DNA of 64,000 bases from DAIRDK01 sp035403225 (lineage in GTDB: Bacteria > Bacteroidota > Bacteroidia > Bacteroidales > FEN-979): assembly GCA_035403225.1 (NCBI GenBank), contig DAONET010000011.1, positions 3,169 through 67,168 on the forward strand, in the 5' to 3' direction. Position 1 is the first letter of the stretch. Each line of letters starts with the position of its first letter. The notes under the pieces were generated by a model. That model was not told where the DNA came from. It worked only from the letters and a program-made list of their open reading frames with translations, and made no database searches. A program made the position numbers and the translations under genes. Positions 19,928 through 28,542 of this stretch are shown one piece after another.

Positions 19928-20752
19928 ATGAGAGCACCACAGTCATTTCGTGATGTGTTGAAAATCACCACTCACGTTCTTCAGGAGATGAAGCGGAAAC
20001 AGGAAAAAATCTCGATGCTGACCGCTTATGATTATTCGATTGCAAAAATCTTAGACAATACGGGAATTGATGTGATCCTGGTCGGCGACTCCGCTTCTAA
20101 TGTGATGGCAGGTTACAGTTCCACCCTCCCGATCACGCTGAACGAAATGATTTATCATGCATCTTCCGTAGTACGCGGGGTCAGGCGTGCATTAGTGGTA
20201 GTGGATCTGCCCTTTGGCACCTACCAGGGTAATTCGAAGGAAGCCCTGAACTCAGCTATCCGGATCATGAAGGAATCAGGCGCCGACGCAGTGAAACTCG
20301 AAGGAGGAAAAGAGATTATCGAATCGGTTGACCGGATTCTCACGGCAGGGATTCCGGTGATGGGACACCTGGGCCTGACGCCGCAATCCATTCATAAATT
20401 CGGAACCTACGCGGTTCGCGCCACGACAAAACAAGAGTCGGATAAATTATTGGAAGACGCTCATTTACTCGACGCCGCAGGTTGTTTCTCCATCGTGCTG
20501 GAGAAAATTCCGGCAAAACTGGGCGCTCAGGTCACCCGTGAAGTACATATCCCCACCATCGGCATCGGAGCCGGAAGAGATGTGGACGGCCAGGTGCTGG
20601 TCCTGCACGACATGCTGGGAATCACCCTCGATTTTTCTCCCCGTTTCCTGCGCCGTTATCATAACCTTGCCGCAGAGATCACTAAAGCTGTCACCACCTA
20701 TATCAGCGATGTGAAAAGGCTTGATTTCCCGAATGAAAAAGAGCAGTATTGA
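19928..20752 (+). CDS. panB: 3-methyl-2-oxobutanoate hydroxymethyltransferase
   Basis: First step of pantothenate synthesis: transfers a hydroxymethyl group from methylene-tetrahydrofolate to 2-oxoisovalerate to give ketopantoate. The 274 aa have the family TIM-barrel motifs: ISMLTAYDYSIAK, ILVGDSASNVMAGY (metal ligand D54), VVVDLPFGTYQ, VKLEGGKEI, GIPVMGHLGLTPQS and GIGAGRDVDGQVLVLHDMLG. The ATG at 19928 is used; the N-terminal extension before the conserved core is slightly long, but an internal start would cut into it. The other pathway genes panC and panD lie about 13 kb away. The next gene starts 8 bp downstream, so panB leads an operon. Confidence 0.97.
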   Translation: MRAPQSFRDVLKITTHVLQEMKRKQEKISMLTAYDYSIAKILDNTGIDVILVGDSASNVMAGYSSTLPITLNEMIYHASSVVRGVRRALVVVDLPFGTYQGNSKEALNSAIRIMKESGADAVKLEGGKEIIESVDRILTAGIPVMGHLGLTPQSIHKFGTYAVRATTKQESDKLLEDAHLLDAAGCFSIVLEKIPAKLGAQVTREVHIPTIGIGAGRDVDGQVLVLHDMLGITLDFSPRFLRRYHNLAAEITKAVTTYISDVKRLDFPNEKEQY

Positions 20753-20760
20753 TCAGGAAA

Positions 20761-21447
20761 ATGCTGATATTATTTGAAGATAATCATCTGCTGATCTATA
20801 ACAAGCAGCCGGGAGATATTGTCCAGGGTGATAAAACCGGCGATGAACCGCTCAGCGAGCAGTTAAAAGGCTATATCAAGGAAAAATATCACAAACCAGG
20901 TGAGGTTTTCCTGGGAGTGGTCCACCGCATCGACCGCCCTGTGAGCGGAACCGTTGTTTTTGCCAGGACATCCAAGGCTCTTAGCCGGCTGAACCGGATG
21001 CTGAAAGAAGGAACCATGCAAAAGACTTATTGGGCTGTCGTAAAACAATGTCCCCCGACGCCTTCCGGCAAGCTGGTTCATTATGTCACCCGCAACGAAA
21101 AGCAGAACAAGACATACGTTTATAACTATGAGGTCCCTTCGGGTAAACGGGCGGAATTGTCATATACCCTCATTGCTCACAGCGACCGTTATTACCTGCT
21201 GGAAGTGCAACTGGCCACAGGCCGCCATCACCAGATCCGGGCTCAACTGGCTCATATCGGCTGCCCGATCAAGGGAGATCTGAAATACGGGTATCCACGG
21301 TCGAATCCCGACGGATCCATCCATCTTCACGCCCGGAGGATTTCTTTCCTCCACCCGGTCAAAAACACCCCGGTGACAGTGGAAGCATCTCCTCCTGATG
21401 AAAAAGTCTGGAACCTGTTTCATCCTCAAGAACAGAAGCAGCCATGA
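20761..21447 (+). CDS. RluA-family pseudouridine synthase
   Basis: Predicted RNA pseudouridine synthase of 228 aa that isomerises uridine in rRNA or tRNA. The catalytic motif is VHRIDRPVSGTVVFAR (catalytic Asp in HRxDRxxSG), with ATGRHHQIRAQLAHIGCPIKGD downstream as the second family signature. No S4 domain is present, so it belongs to the short RluA type; which nucleotide it modifies cannot be told. The ATG at 20761 follows AGGAAA and begins at the usual first residues (MLILFEDNHLLIYNKQPGD); a TTG at 20749 overlapping the panB stop is less likely. Its TGA overlaps the next ATG. Confidence 0.93.
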   Translation: MLILFEDNHLLIYNKQPGDIVQGDKTGDEPLSEQLKGYIKEKYHKPGEVFLGVVHRIDRPVSGTVVFARTSKALSRLNRMLKEGTMQKTYWAVVKQCPPTPSGKLVHYVTRNEKQNKTYVYNYEVPSGKRAELSYTLIAHSDRYYLLEVQLATGRHHQIRAQLAHIGCPIKGDLKYGYPRSNPDGSIHLHARRISFLHPVKNTPVTVEASPPDEKVWNLFHPQEQKQP

Positions 21448-22226
21448 TCCGGGAAGTTTCATACGACACTACCATCAACCTTCAGAGCATGACCCCGCTC
21501 CCGAAGGTACCTGTTGCTTCGCCGTTCCGGTCGCACCAGCTTCAACCCGGCCATCTTACACCCGTCACTCATCATCAGGAACATGCCGACTGGATCTTTG
21601 GCGTACTGGTTTTCTGTTTCATCCTGCTTGCCTGGACACTGGTTTACCATTTTAAACGATTCACCACCATCCTTTCTTCCACCTACTCCAAACGCTATCT
21701 CAGCCAACTGGAGCGGGAGGGAAACATCCTTCATGAACGCATATCAGTCTCATTAACAACTGTTTACATTATTTCCGTCTCTCTCCTGATCCATCAGTTC
21801 AATGTCTTTTATTTTCACTGGAGCAATCCGTATATCAACGGATTCACCTTGTTTTTACTGATATTTACAGGGGTCAGCCTTTTCTGGTTTTTCAAGATCG
21901 TCGTCATGAATATACTGGGGGTAATTTTCCGCACCCAGCAAAGTAATCATGAGTACCTGGTGAACATCATTCTTTTTTCGACATTGTCCGCCCTGTGCAT
22001 CCTTCCATTCTTGATTTTGAGCATTTACCTCAACTCCAACACGCTTCTTTTTATATGTCTGATATTCATTGCGTTACTTTTTGTCATTCGATTTTTTAAA
22101 GGCATGTTTATCGGCGTTTCGCTGACTCGATTTTCCTATTTATTTTTATTTGTGTATCTTTGTGCCCTTGAATTACTGCCCCTTGTGGTGATTGTAAAAC
22201 TCATAATGCTTTACAATACAATTTAA
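21444..22226 (+). CDS. DUF4271 membrane protein
   Basis: Inner-membrane protein of 260 aa, DUF4271 family, function unknown. An N-terminal soluble segment of about 50 residues is followed by DWIFGVLVFCFILLAWTLVY and about five more hydrophobic segments spread to the C-terminus. The region KRFTTILSSTYSKRYLSQLEREGN between the first two segments is typical of the family. ATG overlaps the pseudouridine synthase stop (ATGA, 21444-21447), and hemD follows after 36 bp. The pairing of DUF4271 with hemD recurs in Bacteroidota, which suggests a link that has not been explained. Confidence 0.85.
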   Translation: MIREVSYDTTINLQSMTPLPKVPVASPFRSHQLQPGHLTPVTHHQEHADWIFGVLVFCFILLAWTLVYHFKRFTTILSSTYSKRYLSQLEREGNILHERISVSLTTVYIISVSLLIHQFNVFYFHWSNPYINGFTLFLLIFTGVSLFWFFKIVVMNILGVIFRTQQSNHEYLVNIILFSTLSALCILPFLILSIYLNSNTLLFICLIFIALLFVIRFFKGMFIGVSLTRFSYLFLFVYLCALELLPLVVIVKLIMLYNTI

Positions 22227-22262
22227 TCTGAAGACAATTCGGAACCTTTAATCGTACGGCCC

Positions 22263-23015
22263 TTGAAAGTTAAAAATATTCTGATATCGCAACCCGAGCC
22301 GGCGGATATTGAAAAATCCCCGTATTATGATTTGATCAAAAAATTCGGTGTTTCGCTGACTTTCCGTAAATTTTTTGTGATTGAGCCTCTTACTGCTAAA
22401 GAATTCAGGAAAGAGCGCATCAATTTACTGGATTATACCGCTGTGATTTTCAATTCGCGGCATGCGGTCGATCATTACTTCCGGCTTGCCAAGGATTTGC
22501 GAGTAGAGATTCCTGATACCATGAAGTATTTCTGTGTTTCTGAATCCACTGCTTATTATCTGACTAAGTATGTCCAGTTCAGGAAAAGGAAGATCTTTCA
22601 TGCGAAGGAAAACATGGATGTGATGCAGGAACTCTTTAAAAAGCACAAGACGGAGAAGTTTCTGTTGCCTTGTTCCGATACACATAAGCAGGATATCCCC
22701 CAGATTCTTGAAAATCTGAAGATACAGTACCGCGAAGCGTGCATGTACAAAACCCTGCCTGCGGATCTCAAAGACATTGACATCAGCAAATTCGATATGC
22801 TGGTCTTTTTCAGCCCTTCGGGGATCAAGTCACTCTCGATCAATTTCCCGGCCTTTAAACAAGGGAAGACCCTGATCGGCGTATACGGACCCACAACGAT
22901 TGAAGCGGCGACATCTGCCGGTTTAAAGATCGCGGTTCCCGCCCCCACTGCCACAGCTCCTTCCATGACCATGGCGATAGAACAATTCCTGACGGCAGAG
23001 GCGAAGAAGAAATAA
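22263..23015 (+). CDS. hemD: Uroporphyrinogen-III synthase (TTG start)
   Basis: Cyclises hydroxymethylbilane to uroporphyrinogen III in tetrapyrrole synthesis. The 250 aa have the two-lobed HemD pattern: VKNILISQPEPADIEKSPYYDL, VIFNSRHAVDHYF, YFCVSESTAYYL in lobe one; KFLLPCSDTHKQDIPQIL, DMLVFFSPSGIKSL and GVYGPTTIEAATSAGLK in lobe two. The start appears to be TTG at 22263, since the protein begins MKVKNILISQP exactly like homologues and no ATG lies nearby in frame. No other heme genes are in the window; B12 needed by the methylmalonyl-CoA mutase shares this precursor. Confidence 0.9.
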   Translation: MKVKNILISQPEPADIEKSPYYDLIKKFGVSLTFRKFFVIEPLTAKEFRKERINLLDYTAVIFNSRHAVDHYFRLAKDLRVEIPDTMKYFCVSESTAYYLTKYVQFRKRKIFHAKENMDVMQELFKKHKTEKFLLPCSDTHKQDIPQILENLKIQYREACMYKTLPADLKDIDISKFDMLVFFSPSGIKSLSINFPAFKQGKTLIGVYGPTTIEAATSAGLKIAVPAPTATAPSMTMAIEQFLTAEAKKK

Positions 23016-23072
23016 TACCATAGCTTTGCTGATTATTTTGACGTTGCCGGTGCGGTTCCCGGGAAGGTATTT

Positions 23073-23465
23073 ATGCGGGAGACTTTTCATAAGAATGAGC
23101 GGTTATGCAGCAGAACCCTGATCAGGGGACTGTTTCGGAACGGAAGGAGTTTTATCAGCGGTCCGTTTCGGGTGCAATGGCAATATGTGCCGCTCGGAAT
23201 AGAGGTCCCGGCCCAGGTCATGATCAGTGTTCCCAAAAGCCTGTTCCCGAAAGCCACTTCCAGAAACCTCCTGAAACGAAGGATCCGTGAGGCTTATAGA
23301 AGGAACAAGGCCATCCTGTACGATCCCCTGACCGCCTGCGGTCGCCAGCTTATCCTGATTATCACCTACAACACCCGGGAAACTCTGACATTTGAAGAAA
23401 TCAGGCTTAAAATAATCGTACTTTTACAACGTTTAAATGAAAGCGTTGAAAAAACTTCTGGGTAA
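23073..23465 (+). CDS. rnpA: Ribonuclease P protein component
   Basis: Protein subunit of RNase P, which trims the 5' leader of tRNA precursors. The 130 aa start with the family pattern FHKNERLCSRTLIRGLFRNGRSF and contain the RNR signature SRNLLKRRIREAYR. The ATG at 23073 is consistent with the conserved N-terminus. The 3' end overlaps yidD by 29 bp, a conserved arrangement in many bacteria. rpmH is not upstream here; hemD is, as is common in Bacteroidota. Confidence 0.95.
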   Translation: MRETFHKNERLCSRTLIRGLFRNGRSFISGPFRVQWQYVPLGIEVPAQVMISVPKSLFPKATSRNLLKRRIREAYRRNKAILYDPLTACGRQLILIITYNTRETLTFEEIRLKIIVLLQRLNESVEKTSG

Positions 23466-23667
23466 GATTTTTATCCTGTTGATCAGGTTCTACCAGGGAG
23501 CCATTTCACCATACCTGATGCCCTCCTGCAGATACAGCCCGAGTTGTTCTGCCTATGGCGAAGAAGCTATTCGCAAATACGGGCCTTTCAAAGGAGGGTG
23601 GCTCACGTTGAAACGGCTGGCCAGATGTAATCCCTGGGGAGGAAGCGGCTATGATCCTGTTCCGTAA
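23437..23667 (+). CDS. yidD: Membrane protein insertion efficiency factor YidD
   Basis: Small membrane-associated protein of 76 aa that aids insertion of membrane proteins with YidC. The hallmark is nearly complete: IRFYQGAISPYLMPSCRYSPSC, then YGEEAIRKYGPFKGGWLTLKRLARCNPWGGSGYDPVP, with the conserved cysteines. The N-terminus forms an amphipathic helix. The ATG lies inside rnpA in another frame, so translation is probably coupled. yidC is not in the window. Confidence 0.97.
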   Translation: MKALKKLLGKIFILLIRFYQGAISPYLMPSCRYSPSCSAYGEEAIRKYGPFKGGWLTLKRLARCNPWGGSGYDPVP

Positions 23668-23714
23668 AAGTTTTTGAACGCCTGCGTTGCGTGAAGTAAG
23701 ATATACAGAATCAC

Positions 23715-25442
23715 ATGAGAAAGACCCTTTTCCTGATCATCGGATTTTCGATGATGATGTTGACCGGGTCAGCACAGAATGAGACGGATCAAACCTTTGA
23801 AGTGCTGAAGAACCTGGATATTTATTCCACCCTGATCAAGGAACTGAATGCGGAATACGTGGACGAGATCCGGCCCGGGGAACTGACCCAGACTGCCATC
23901 GACGCCATGCTGGAGGACCTCGATCCTTACACAAATTTCATCCCGGAATCGGAAGTGGAAGATTACCGGTTTATCATGACCGGACAATACGGAGGGATTG
24001 GGGCATTGATCCACCAACAAGGCGATTACGTGATTATCTCGGAGCCCTATGAAGGCTCTCCTGCCCAGAAAGCAGGTCTGGAAGCCGGTGACAAGATCCT
24101 GGAAGTAAACGGACAGCAGGCCAAAGGGAAAAACTACGATGAAGTCAGCTCCATCCTGAAAGGCCAGGCCGGCACGGTCGTCAAACTCGTGGTTGAACGA
24201 CCGGGCGTGGAAAGACCCATTGAGAAGACGATCTCCCGGGAAATCATCAAGGTTGATAATATCCCCTATTCCACCTTGCTGGATGACGGGATCGGATACA
24301 TCAAACTGAGTTCCTTCACACAGAATGCAGCCAAAGAACTCAAACAGGCTTTCCTGAAACTCCGGGAAAACAATCACCTTAACGGACTCATCATCGACCT
24401 CCGCGGCAATGGTGGCGGGCTGTTGAATGAAGCAGTGGACATCTCGAACCTGTTTGTCGACAAAGGGCAGGAGATCGTGACGACCAAAGGCAAAGTGGAA
24501 GATAAAAACCGGACGTACAAAACCCAGTACCCCGTCACCGATCCTTCGATTCCCCTGGCAATCCTTGTCGACCGGCAGAGCGCTTCCGCCAGCGAGATCC
24601 TCTCCGGCTCCATTCAGGATCTTGACCGGGGTGTGATCATCGGCCAGCGAACTTTCGGAAAAGGACTGGTCCAGAACGTGGTTCCCCTCAGCTATAATGC
24701 GCAGATGAAGATCACTGTCGCCAAGTATTACATCCCCAGCGGTCGTTGTATTCAGGCGATTGACTACTCCCATAAAGACGGCAACGGTCATTCGGGCAAA
24801 GTACCCGACAGCCTGATCCGGGAATTTAAAACCCAGAAAGGAAGGAAAGTATATGACGGCGGCGGCATCGATCCCGACCTGGTAACCAAACGCAGGGATT
24901 TCAGCAACATCGCCCTCTCTTTGTTTGGGAAATACTTCATCTTCGATTATGCCACCCGGTTTAAACAAACCCACCCGACCATCCCCGCTCCCAAAGACTT
25001 CGTCATCACAGACTCCATCTATAATGATTTTCTTTCATTCATAAAAAATAAAAACTTCGATTACACCACCAACAGCGAAAAGACCTTGGGCATCCTGATG
25101 GATGAAGCGAAAAAAGAGAATTACTACAATGCCATCAAAGAGGAATTGGATCACGTGAAAGAGCAGATGACTGTAGATAAAAAAGAAGACATCAACCGGT
25201 ACAAGGATCAGGTCAAATACTTGCTGAAGCTGGAGATCGTCACTCGTTACTATTACCAAAAAGGTAAAGCAGAAGCCGCCCTCGAGAATGACAAAGACCT
25301 TTCCCTGGCCATCACCACCCTGAAAGATCAGCAGAAGTATCAGGACATCCTCTCCGGAAAATATATTCAACCGAAAGAGGAGCGCGAAAAAGCCAAGGCT
25401 TCCGCAGAAGAACAAGAACTTGAAGAAACAGAAATCGAATAA
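23715..25442 (+). CDS. S41 C-terminal processing peptidase (CtpA/Tsp family)
   Basis: Periplasmic serine protease of 575 aa that cleaves proteins from their C-termini. The signal peptide ends in TGSAQ near residue 21. A helical region (AMLEDLDPYTNFIP) precedes a PDZ domain at about 90-175 (IGALIHQQGDYVIISEPYEGSPAQKAGLEAGD). The S41 core has GLIIDLRGNGGG, the catalytic Ser in DRQSASASEI and the Lys in RTFGKGLVQ (Ser-Lys dyad). The ~150-residue C-terminal extension is highly charged and helical (KEEREKAKASAEEQELEE), longer than in E. coli Ctp-type enzymes outside this phylum. A ChaN-like gene begins 10 bp downstream. Confidence 0.95.
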   Translation: MRKTLFLIIGFSMMMLTGSAQNETDQTFEVLKNLDIYSTLIKELNAEYVDEIRPGELTQTAIDAMLEDLDPYTNFIPESEVEDYRFIMTGQYGGIGALIHQQGDYVIISEPYEGSPAQKAGLEAGDKILEVNGQQAKGKNYDEVSSILKGQAGTVVKLVVERPGVERPIEKTISREIIKVDNIPYSTLLDDGIGYIKLSSFTQNAAKELKQAFLKLRENNHLNGLIIDLRGNGGGLLNEAVDISNLFVDKGQEIVTTKGKVEDKNRTYKTQYPVTDPSIPLAILVDRQSASASEILSGSIQDLDRGVIIGQRTFGKGLVQNVVPLSYNAQMKITVAKYYIPSGRCIQAIDYSHKDGNGHSGKVPDSLIREFKTQKGRKVYDGGGIDPDLVTKRRDFSNIALSLFGKYFIFDYATRFKQTHPTIPAPKDFVITDSIYNDFLSFIKNKNFDYTTNSEKTLGILMDEAKKENYYNAIKEELDHVKEQMTVDKKEDINRYKDQVKYLLKLEIVTRYYYQKGKAEAALENDKDLSLAITTLKDQQKYQDILSGKYIQPKEEREKAKASAEEQELEETEIE

Positions 25443-25452
25443 TCCTTATCCC

Positions 25453-26337
25453 ATGAAACATCTTTTTTCCTGCCTCCTTGCCGGGTTCATTTTTATCGGA
25501 TTAACTTCCTTTGCAGGGGATAAACCTGCCTACCGCGTTTTTGATCAGAAAGGCAGACACGCCGATTACACAGACATCCTGAAAGCCGCTTCCGAAGCAG
25601 ACATCATTCTTTTCGGCGAACTCCATAACAACCCGGTATGCCACTGGATAGAGATCGAACTAACCAAAGATCTGTATGAAGTAAAGAAAGAAAATCTGGT
25701 GCTGGGAGCTGAGATGTTCGAGGCAGACAATCAATTGTTACTGAACGAATATACCGGCAAATTCATCCGGAAGAAAGATTTTGAGGCAGAAGCCAAACTG
25801 TGGAAGAACTATCAGACCGACTATGCGCCGATGGTTGACTTCGCCCGGGAAAAGGGAATCCGTTTCGTTGGCACGAATATCCCCAGAAGATTTGCTGCGA
25901 TTGTCAGCCAGAAAGGGTTTTCCGGTCTCGACAGCATCAATGGTCTGCAGCGTGCGCTGATTGCTCCCCTTCCCATTAAATACGACTCCACCCTGAAGTG
26001 CTACGCCGCTATCGGCAAGTCAGCTCCCGAAGCCATGCATGGCACCCTGCAACTGGGAAAGGCCCAGGCTATCAAAGACGCCACGATGGCCCATTTTATC
26101 CTGAAAAACTGGGAAGTCGGGAAAACCGTCCTCCATTTTAACGGCGCTTACCACAGCGACAATTTTGAAGGTCTGACGTGGTATGTCAACACATACGGGA
26201 AACGGTATCCTTATTTCCCCAAAGTAGTGACGATCTCCTGTGTTGAACAGTATCAGGTGGATGATCTTTCAGCAGAAAATGCAGGAAAGGCCGATTTCAT
26301 CATCTGCATTCCCGCATCCATGACAAAGACGTATTGA
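25453..26337 (+). CDS. ChaN-family protein
   Basis: Exported protein of 294 aa related to ChaN, a heme/iron-binding family. A signal peptide (FSCLLAGFIFIGLTSFA) precedes the core. Motifs: DIILFGELHNNPVCHWIEIEL, VLGAEMFEADNQ, FVGTNIPRRFAAIVSQ, KDATMAHFI and VLHFNGAYHSDNFEGL, whose histidines and glutamates are plausible ligands. There is no lipobox, so it may be periplasmic and not lipid-anchored. The ATG at 25453 begins the signal peptide; a TTG at 25420 inside the previous gene is rejected. Its stop abuts that of the convergent GtrA-like gene with no spacer. Confidence 0.88.
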   Translation: MKHLFSCLLAGFIFIGLTSFAGDKPAYRVFDQKGRHADYTDILKAASEADIILFGELHNNPVCHWIEIELTKDLYEVKKENLVLGAEMFEADNQLLLNEYTGKFIRKKDFEAEAKLWKNYQTDYAPMVDFAREKGIRFVGTNIPRRFAAIVSQKGFSGLDSINGLQRALIAPLPIKYDSTLKCYAAIGKSAPEAMHGTLQLGKAQAIKDATMAHFILKNWEVGKTVLHFNGAYHSDNFEGLTWYVNTYGKRYPYFPKVVTISCVEQYQVDDLSAENAGKADFIICIPASMTKTY

Positions 26338-26742
26338 TCACGCAAAGGTGAAATAAGCGTTGATCAAAAAATTCCAGACGGTAACCACCACCGTTGCCAC
26401 CAGTTTGGAAATATAGAAATTGACTTTGAATTTTCCGGTCATCATCCATATGATCAGGCTGTTTATTCCCAACCCGATCAGTGAGATCACGAAAAAACGG
26501 GAAAATTCCTGCGCCACATGCGGATTTGAACTCTGGAAGGTCCAGATGCGGTTTAAAAAATAGTTGGAAGTCGCTGCGATGGTGAATCCAATGGCATTGG
26601 CAACATATTTCTGTACCTTGAAAACCTCTTTGAAGAGGAAGGTGAACCCGAAATCGACAAAGACGCCGGAGAATCCTACCAGGCAGAATTTGATGAATTT
26701 CAGTAAAAAGGCTCCCGAAAAGAATTCGCTTAATTTGATCAT
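26338..26742 (-). CDS. GtrA-like membrane protein
   Basis: Four-helix inner-membrane protein of 134 aa in the GtrA/PF04138 family, associated with transfer of lipid-linked sugars for cell-surface polysaccharides. Seen: KFCLVGFSGVFVDFGFTFLF (segment 1), the conserved NAIGFTIAATSNYFLNRIWTF between segments 2 and 3, then two more hydrophobic stretches ending in VWNFLINAYFTFA. No glycosyltransferase gene is adjacent. It ends the mnmA, M28, gtrA run, 6 bp after the M28 gene. Confidence 0.92.
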   Translation of the reverse strand: MIKLSEFFSGAFLLKFIKFCLVGFSGVFVDFGFTFLFKEVFKVQKYVANAIGFTIAATSNYFLNRIWTFQSSNPHVAQEFSRFFVISLIGLGINSLIIWMMTGKFKVNFYISKLVATVVVTVWNFLINAYFTFA

Positions 26743-26748
26743 GTGTGG

Positions 26749-28542
26749 TTATAGTTGGATCAGTAAAATTTCGTTTTTCCCGTTTCTCATCACTTCCACG
26801 CTGACGGTCATTCCTCGTTTCAGCTTCGAAAGGCGGGCCATATAATCGTAGATGTTACCCACGGGCAATCCATTCACCGAGGTGATGATATCTCCTTTCA
26901 GGATCCCTCCGCGGTCGGCAGGTCCTTCTTTCGTAACGCCATCCACCCGTAATCCTCTTTTCTCGGTGCCCGCAAAATCGGGCAGGATACCGAGGGTGAC
27001 TTTCATCCGGCGTCCTCCCCTGCCCGCCTGGTCACGGGAACCGCTCTCTTTAAAAGTGAGTGTTTTCGGGGAGCATGCAATATCCCTGATCACGGAAGCA
27101 GCGAAATCACCGATTCTCTGCTCTGCCGTATAATCCAGTTTCTCGGGACGATCAAAAGGGGTGTGATAATCCGTATGTACGCCGGTGGTAAAAAAGAAAA
27201 CCGGTATACCTGCAGCATAGAAGGCAGCATGGTCGGAAGGTCCGTACCCATCGGGAGCATGAACAACTCCGAAAGGAAGATCTTTCTCATAGATCTTCAA
27301 GATGGAGTCGGCTTCCGGCGAAGTGCCGGTCCCTGAAACAGAGATCGAGTTCTTCTCCGGGTCGAATCGTCCGGTCATATCAAAATTGAACATAGCCTTG
27401 ATGCTTTTCGGATCAACCGGGCAATGGCTGACAAAATATTTCGATCCGATCAATCCTGTTTCTTCCGCGCTGAAGGCGACAAAGAGAATGCTCCTCCGCG
27501 GCCGGGACTGATCGGCCGCCAGTTTCCCGGCCAGCGCCATGATCATGGCCGTACCGGAAGCATTATCGTCGGCCCCGGGGTGTATCGCCACGGTATCGGG
27601 CATTCTGGAACCCGATTCCGGTCCGCCGTATCCCAAATGATCGTAATGCGCCCCGACAACGATGTACTCATCCTTCAGGAGCGCATCAGCGCCTTCGAGC
27701 ATCGCAACCACATTAGCGGTCATCTCCTTCTCCAGCACGATATCGACGGTTGCTTCCACCATAACGGGTACCTCCAGGCTCATCGGCCTTTTATTCAGGG
27801 CCATCATACTTTCCAGACTATCCGAAGTAAAACCGGTGCGACTCAGCAGGCGGGAGGCAAGATCACGCCTGATGTTTATCACGGGGATGCCGGCGGTGAT
27901 CTCGTTATTCTCGCATACCAGCGGCATGAGTTTGTCTTTATTATCAAAGCCCGACGGGGTGACCAGCAGAACTCCGGCTGCGCCGTTATCTTTGGCCGTC
28001 AACACCTTGGAGTGCACTTCCGAAAAGGGGATGAACCTGCTGGAAGGATCATCCGGTTCGGGATCGCCCCGGAAGATCATGACCCATTTTCCTTTCACAT
28101 CCACTCCGTTATAATCATTCCAATGCAGGCTGTCAGCATCAATCGAAAAGCCGTATCCCGCGAATACTACCGGGGCATTGACGGTTCCCGATGCAGAGAA
28201 GGCCAGGGGAACAAATGTCTGGTTCAGTACTTCCGCCGTTCCGTTCACACGAAGTGCATTGGAAGAACCCGCTGTGACGCCGGTCACCACCTCGAAGGGC
28301 TGCATACCGTCGCTGGCAATGGGTTTCAGCCCTGCTGATATAAAATGACGAAGGATGTACTGTGCGGCCACCTCCATCTCTTTCGTACCAGGCTTTCGAC
28401 CTTTCAGCGAATCTGATGCCAGGAAGGAGCCATATTCCCGGAGTTCCCCGGCAGTAATCTCACCGGTGTTCTGTGCCCGGACTGTAGTAAAGGCAAGCAA
28501 GAACAACAACGCCAGGGCGTATCTCATGGGTCTGTTTTTCAT
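26749..28542 (-). CDS. M28 family aminopeptidase with PA and PDZ domains
   Basis: Exported zinc peptidase of 597 aa. Signal peptide to about residue 23 (FTTVRAQ). A PA domain is inserted at about 110-240 (VVFAGYGFSIDADSLHWNDY, AAGVLLVTPSGFDN). The M28 core carries the two-zinc ligands: VGAHYDHLGYGG (His), GADDNASGTAM (Asp), FSAEETGLIGS (Glu pair), FNFDMTGR (Asp) and TDYHTPFD (His). A C-terminal PDZ domain (GPADRGGILKGDIITSVNG) ends the protein. It likely trims peptides from their N-termini in the periplasm or outside. The ATG overlaps the mnmA stop by 4 bp (28539-28542), so the genes are coupled. Confidence 0.95.
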   Translation of the reverse strand: MKNRPMRYALALLFLLAFTTVRAQNTGEITAGELREYGSFLASDSLKGRKPGTKEMEVAAQYILRHFISAGLKPIASDGMQPFEVVTGVTAGSSNALRVNGTAEVLNQTFVPLAFSASGTVNAPVVFAGYGFSIDADSLHWNDYNGVDVKGKWVMIFRGDPEPDDPSSRFIPFSEVHSKVLTAKDNGAAGVLLVTPSGFDNKDKLMPLVCENNEITAGIPVINIRRDLASRLLSRTGFTSDSLESMMALNKRPMSLEVPVMVEATVDIVLEKEMTANVVAMLEGADALLKDEYIVVGAHYDHLGYGGPESGSRMPDTVAIHPGADDNASGTAMIMALAGKLAADQSRPRRSILFVAFSAEETGLIGSKYFVSHCPVDPKSIKAMFNFDMTGRFDPEKNSISVSGTGTSPEADSILKIYEKDLPFGVVHAPDGYGPSDHAAFYAAGIPVFFFTTGVHTDYHTPFDRPEKLDYTAEQRIGDFAASVIRDIACSPKTLTFKESGSRDQAGRGGRRMKVTLGILPDFAGTEKRGLRVDGVTKEGPADRGGILKGDIITSVNGLPVGNIYDYMARLSKLKRGMTVSVEVMRNGKNEILLIQL

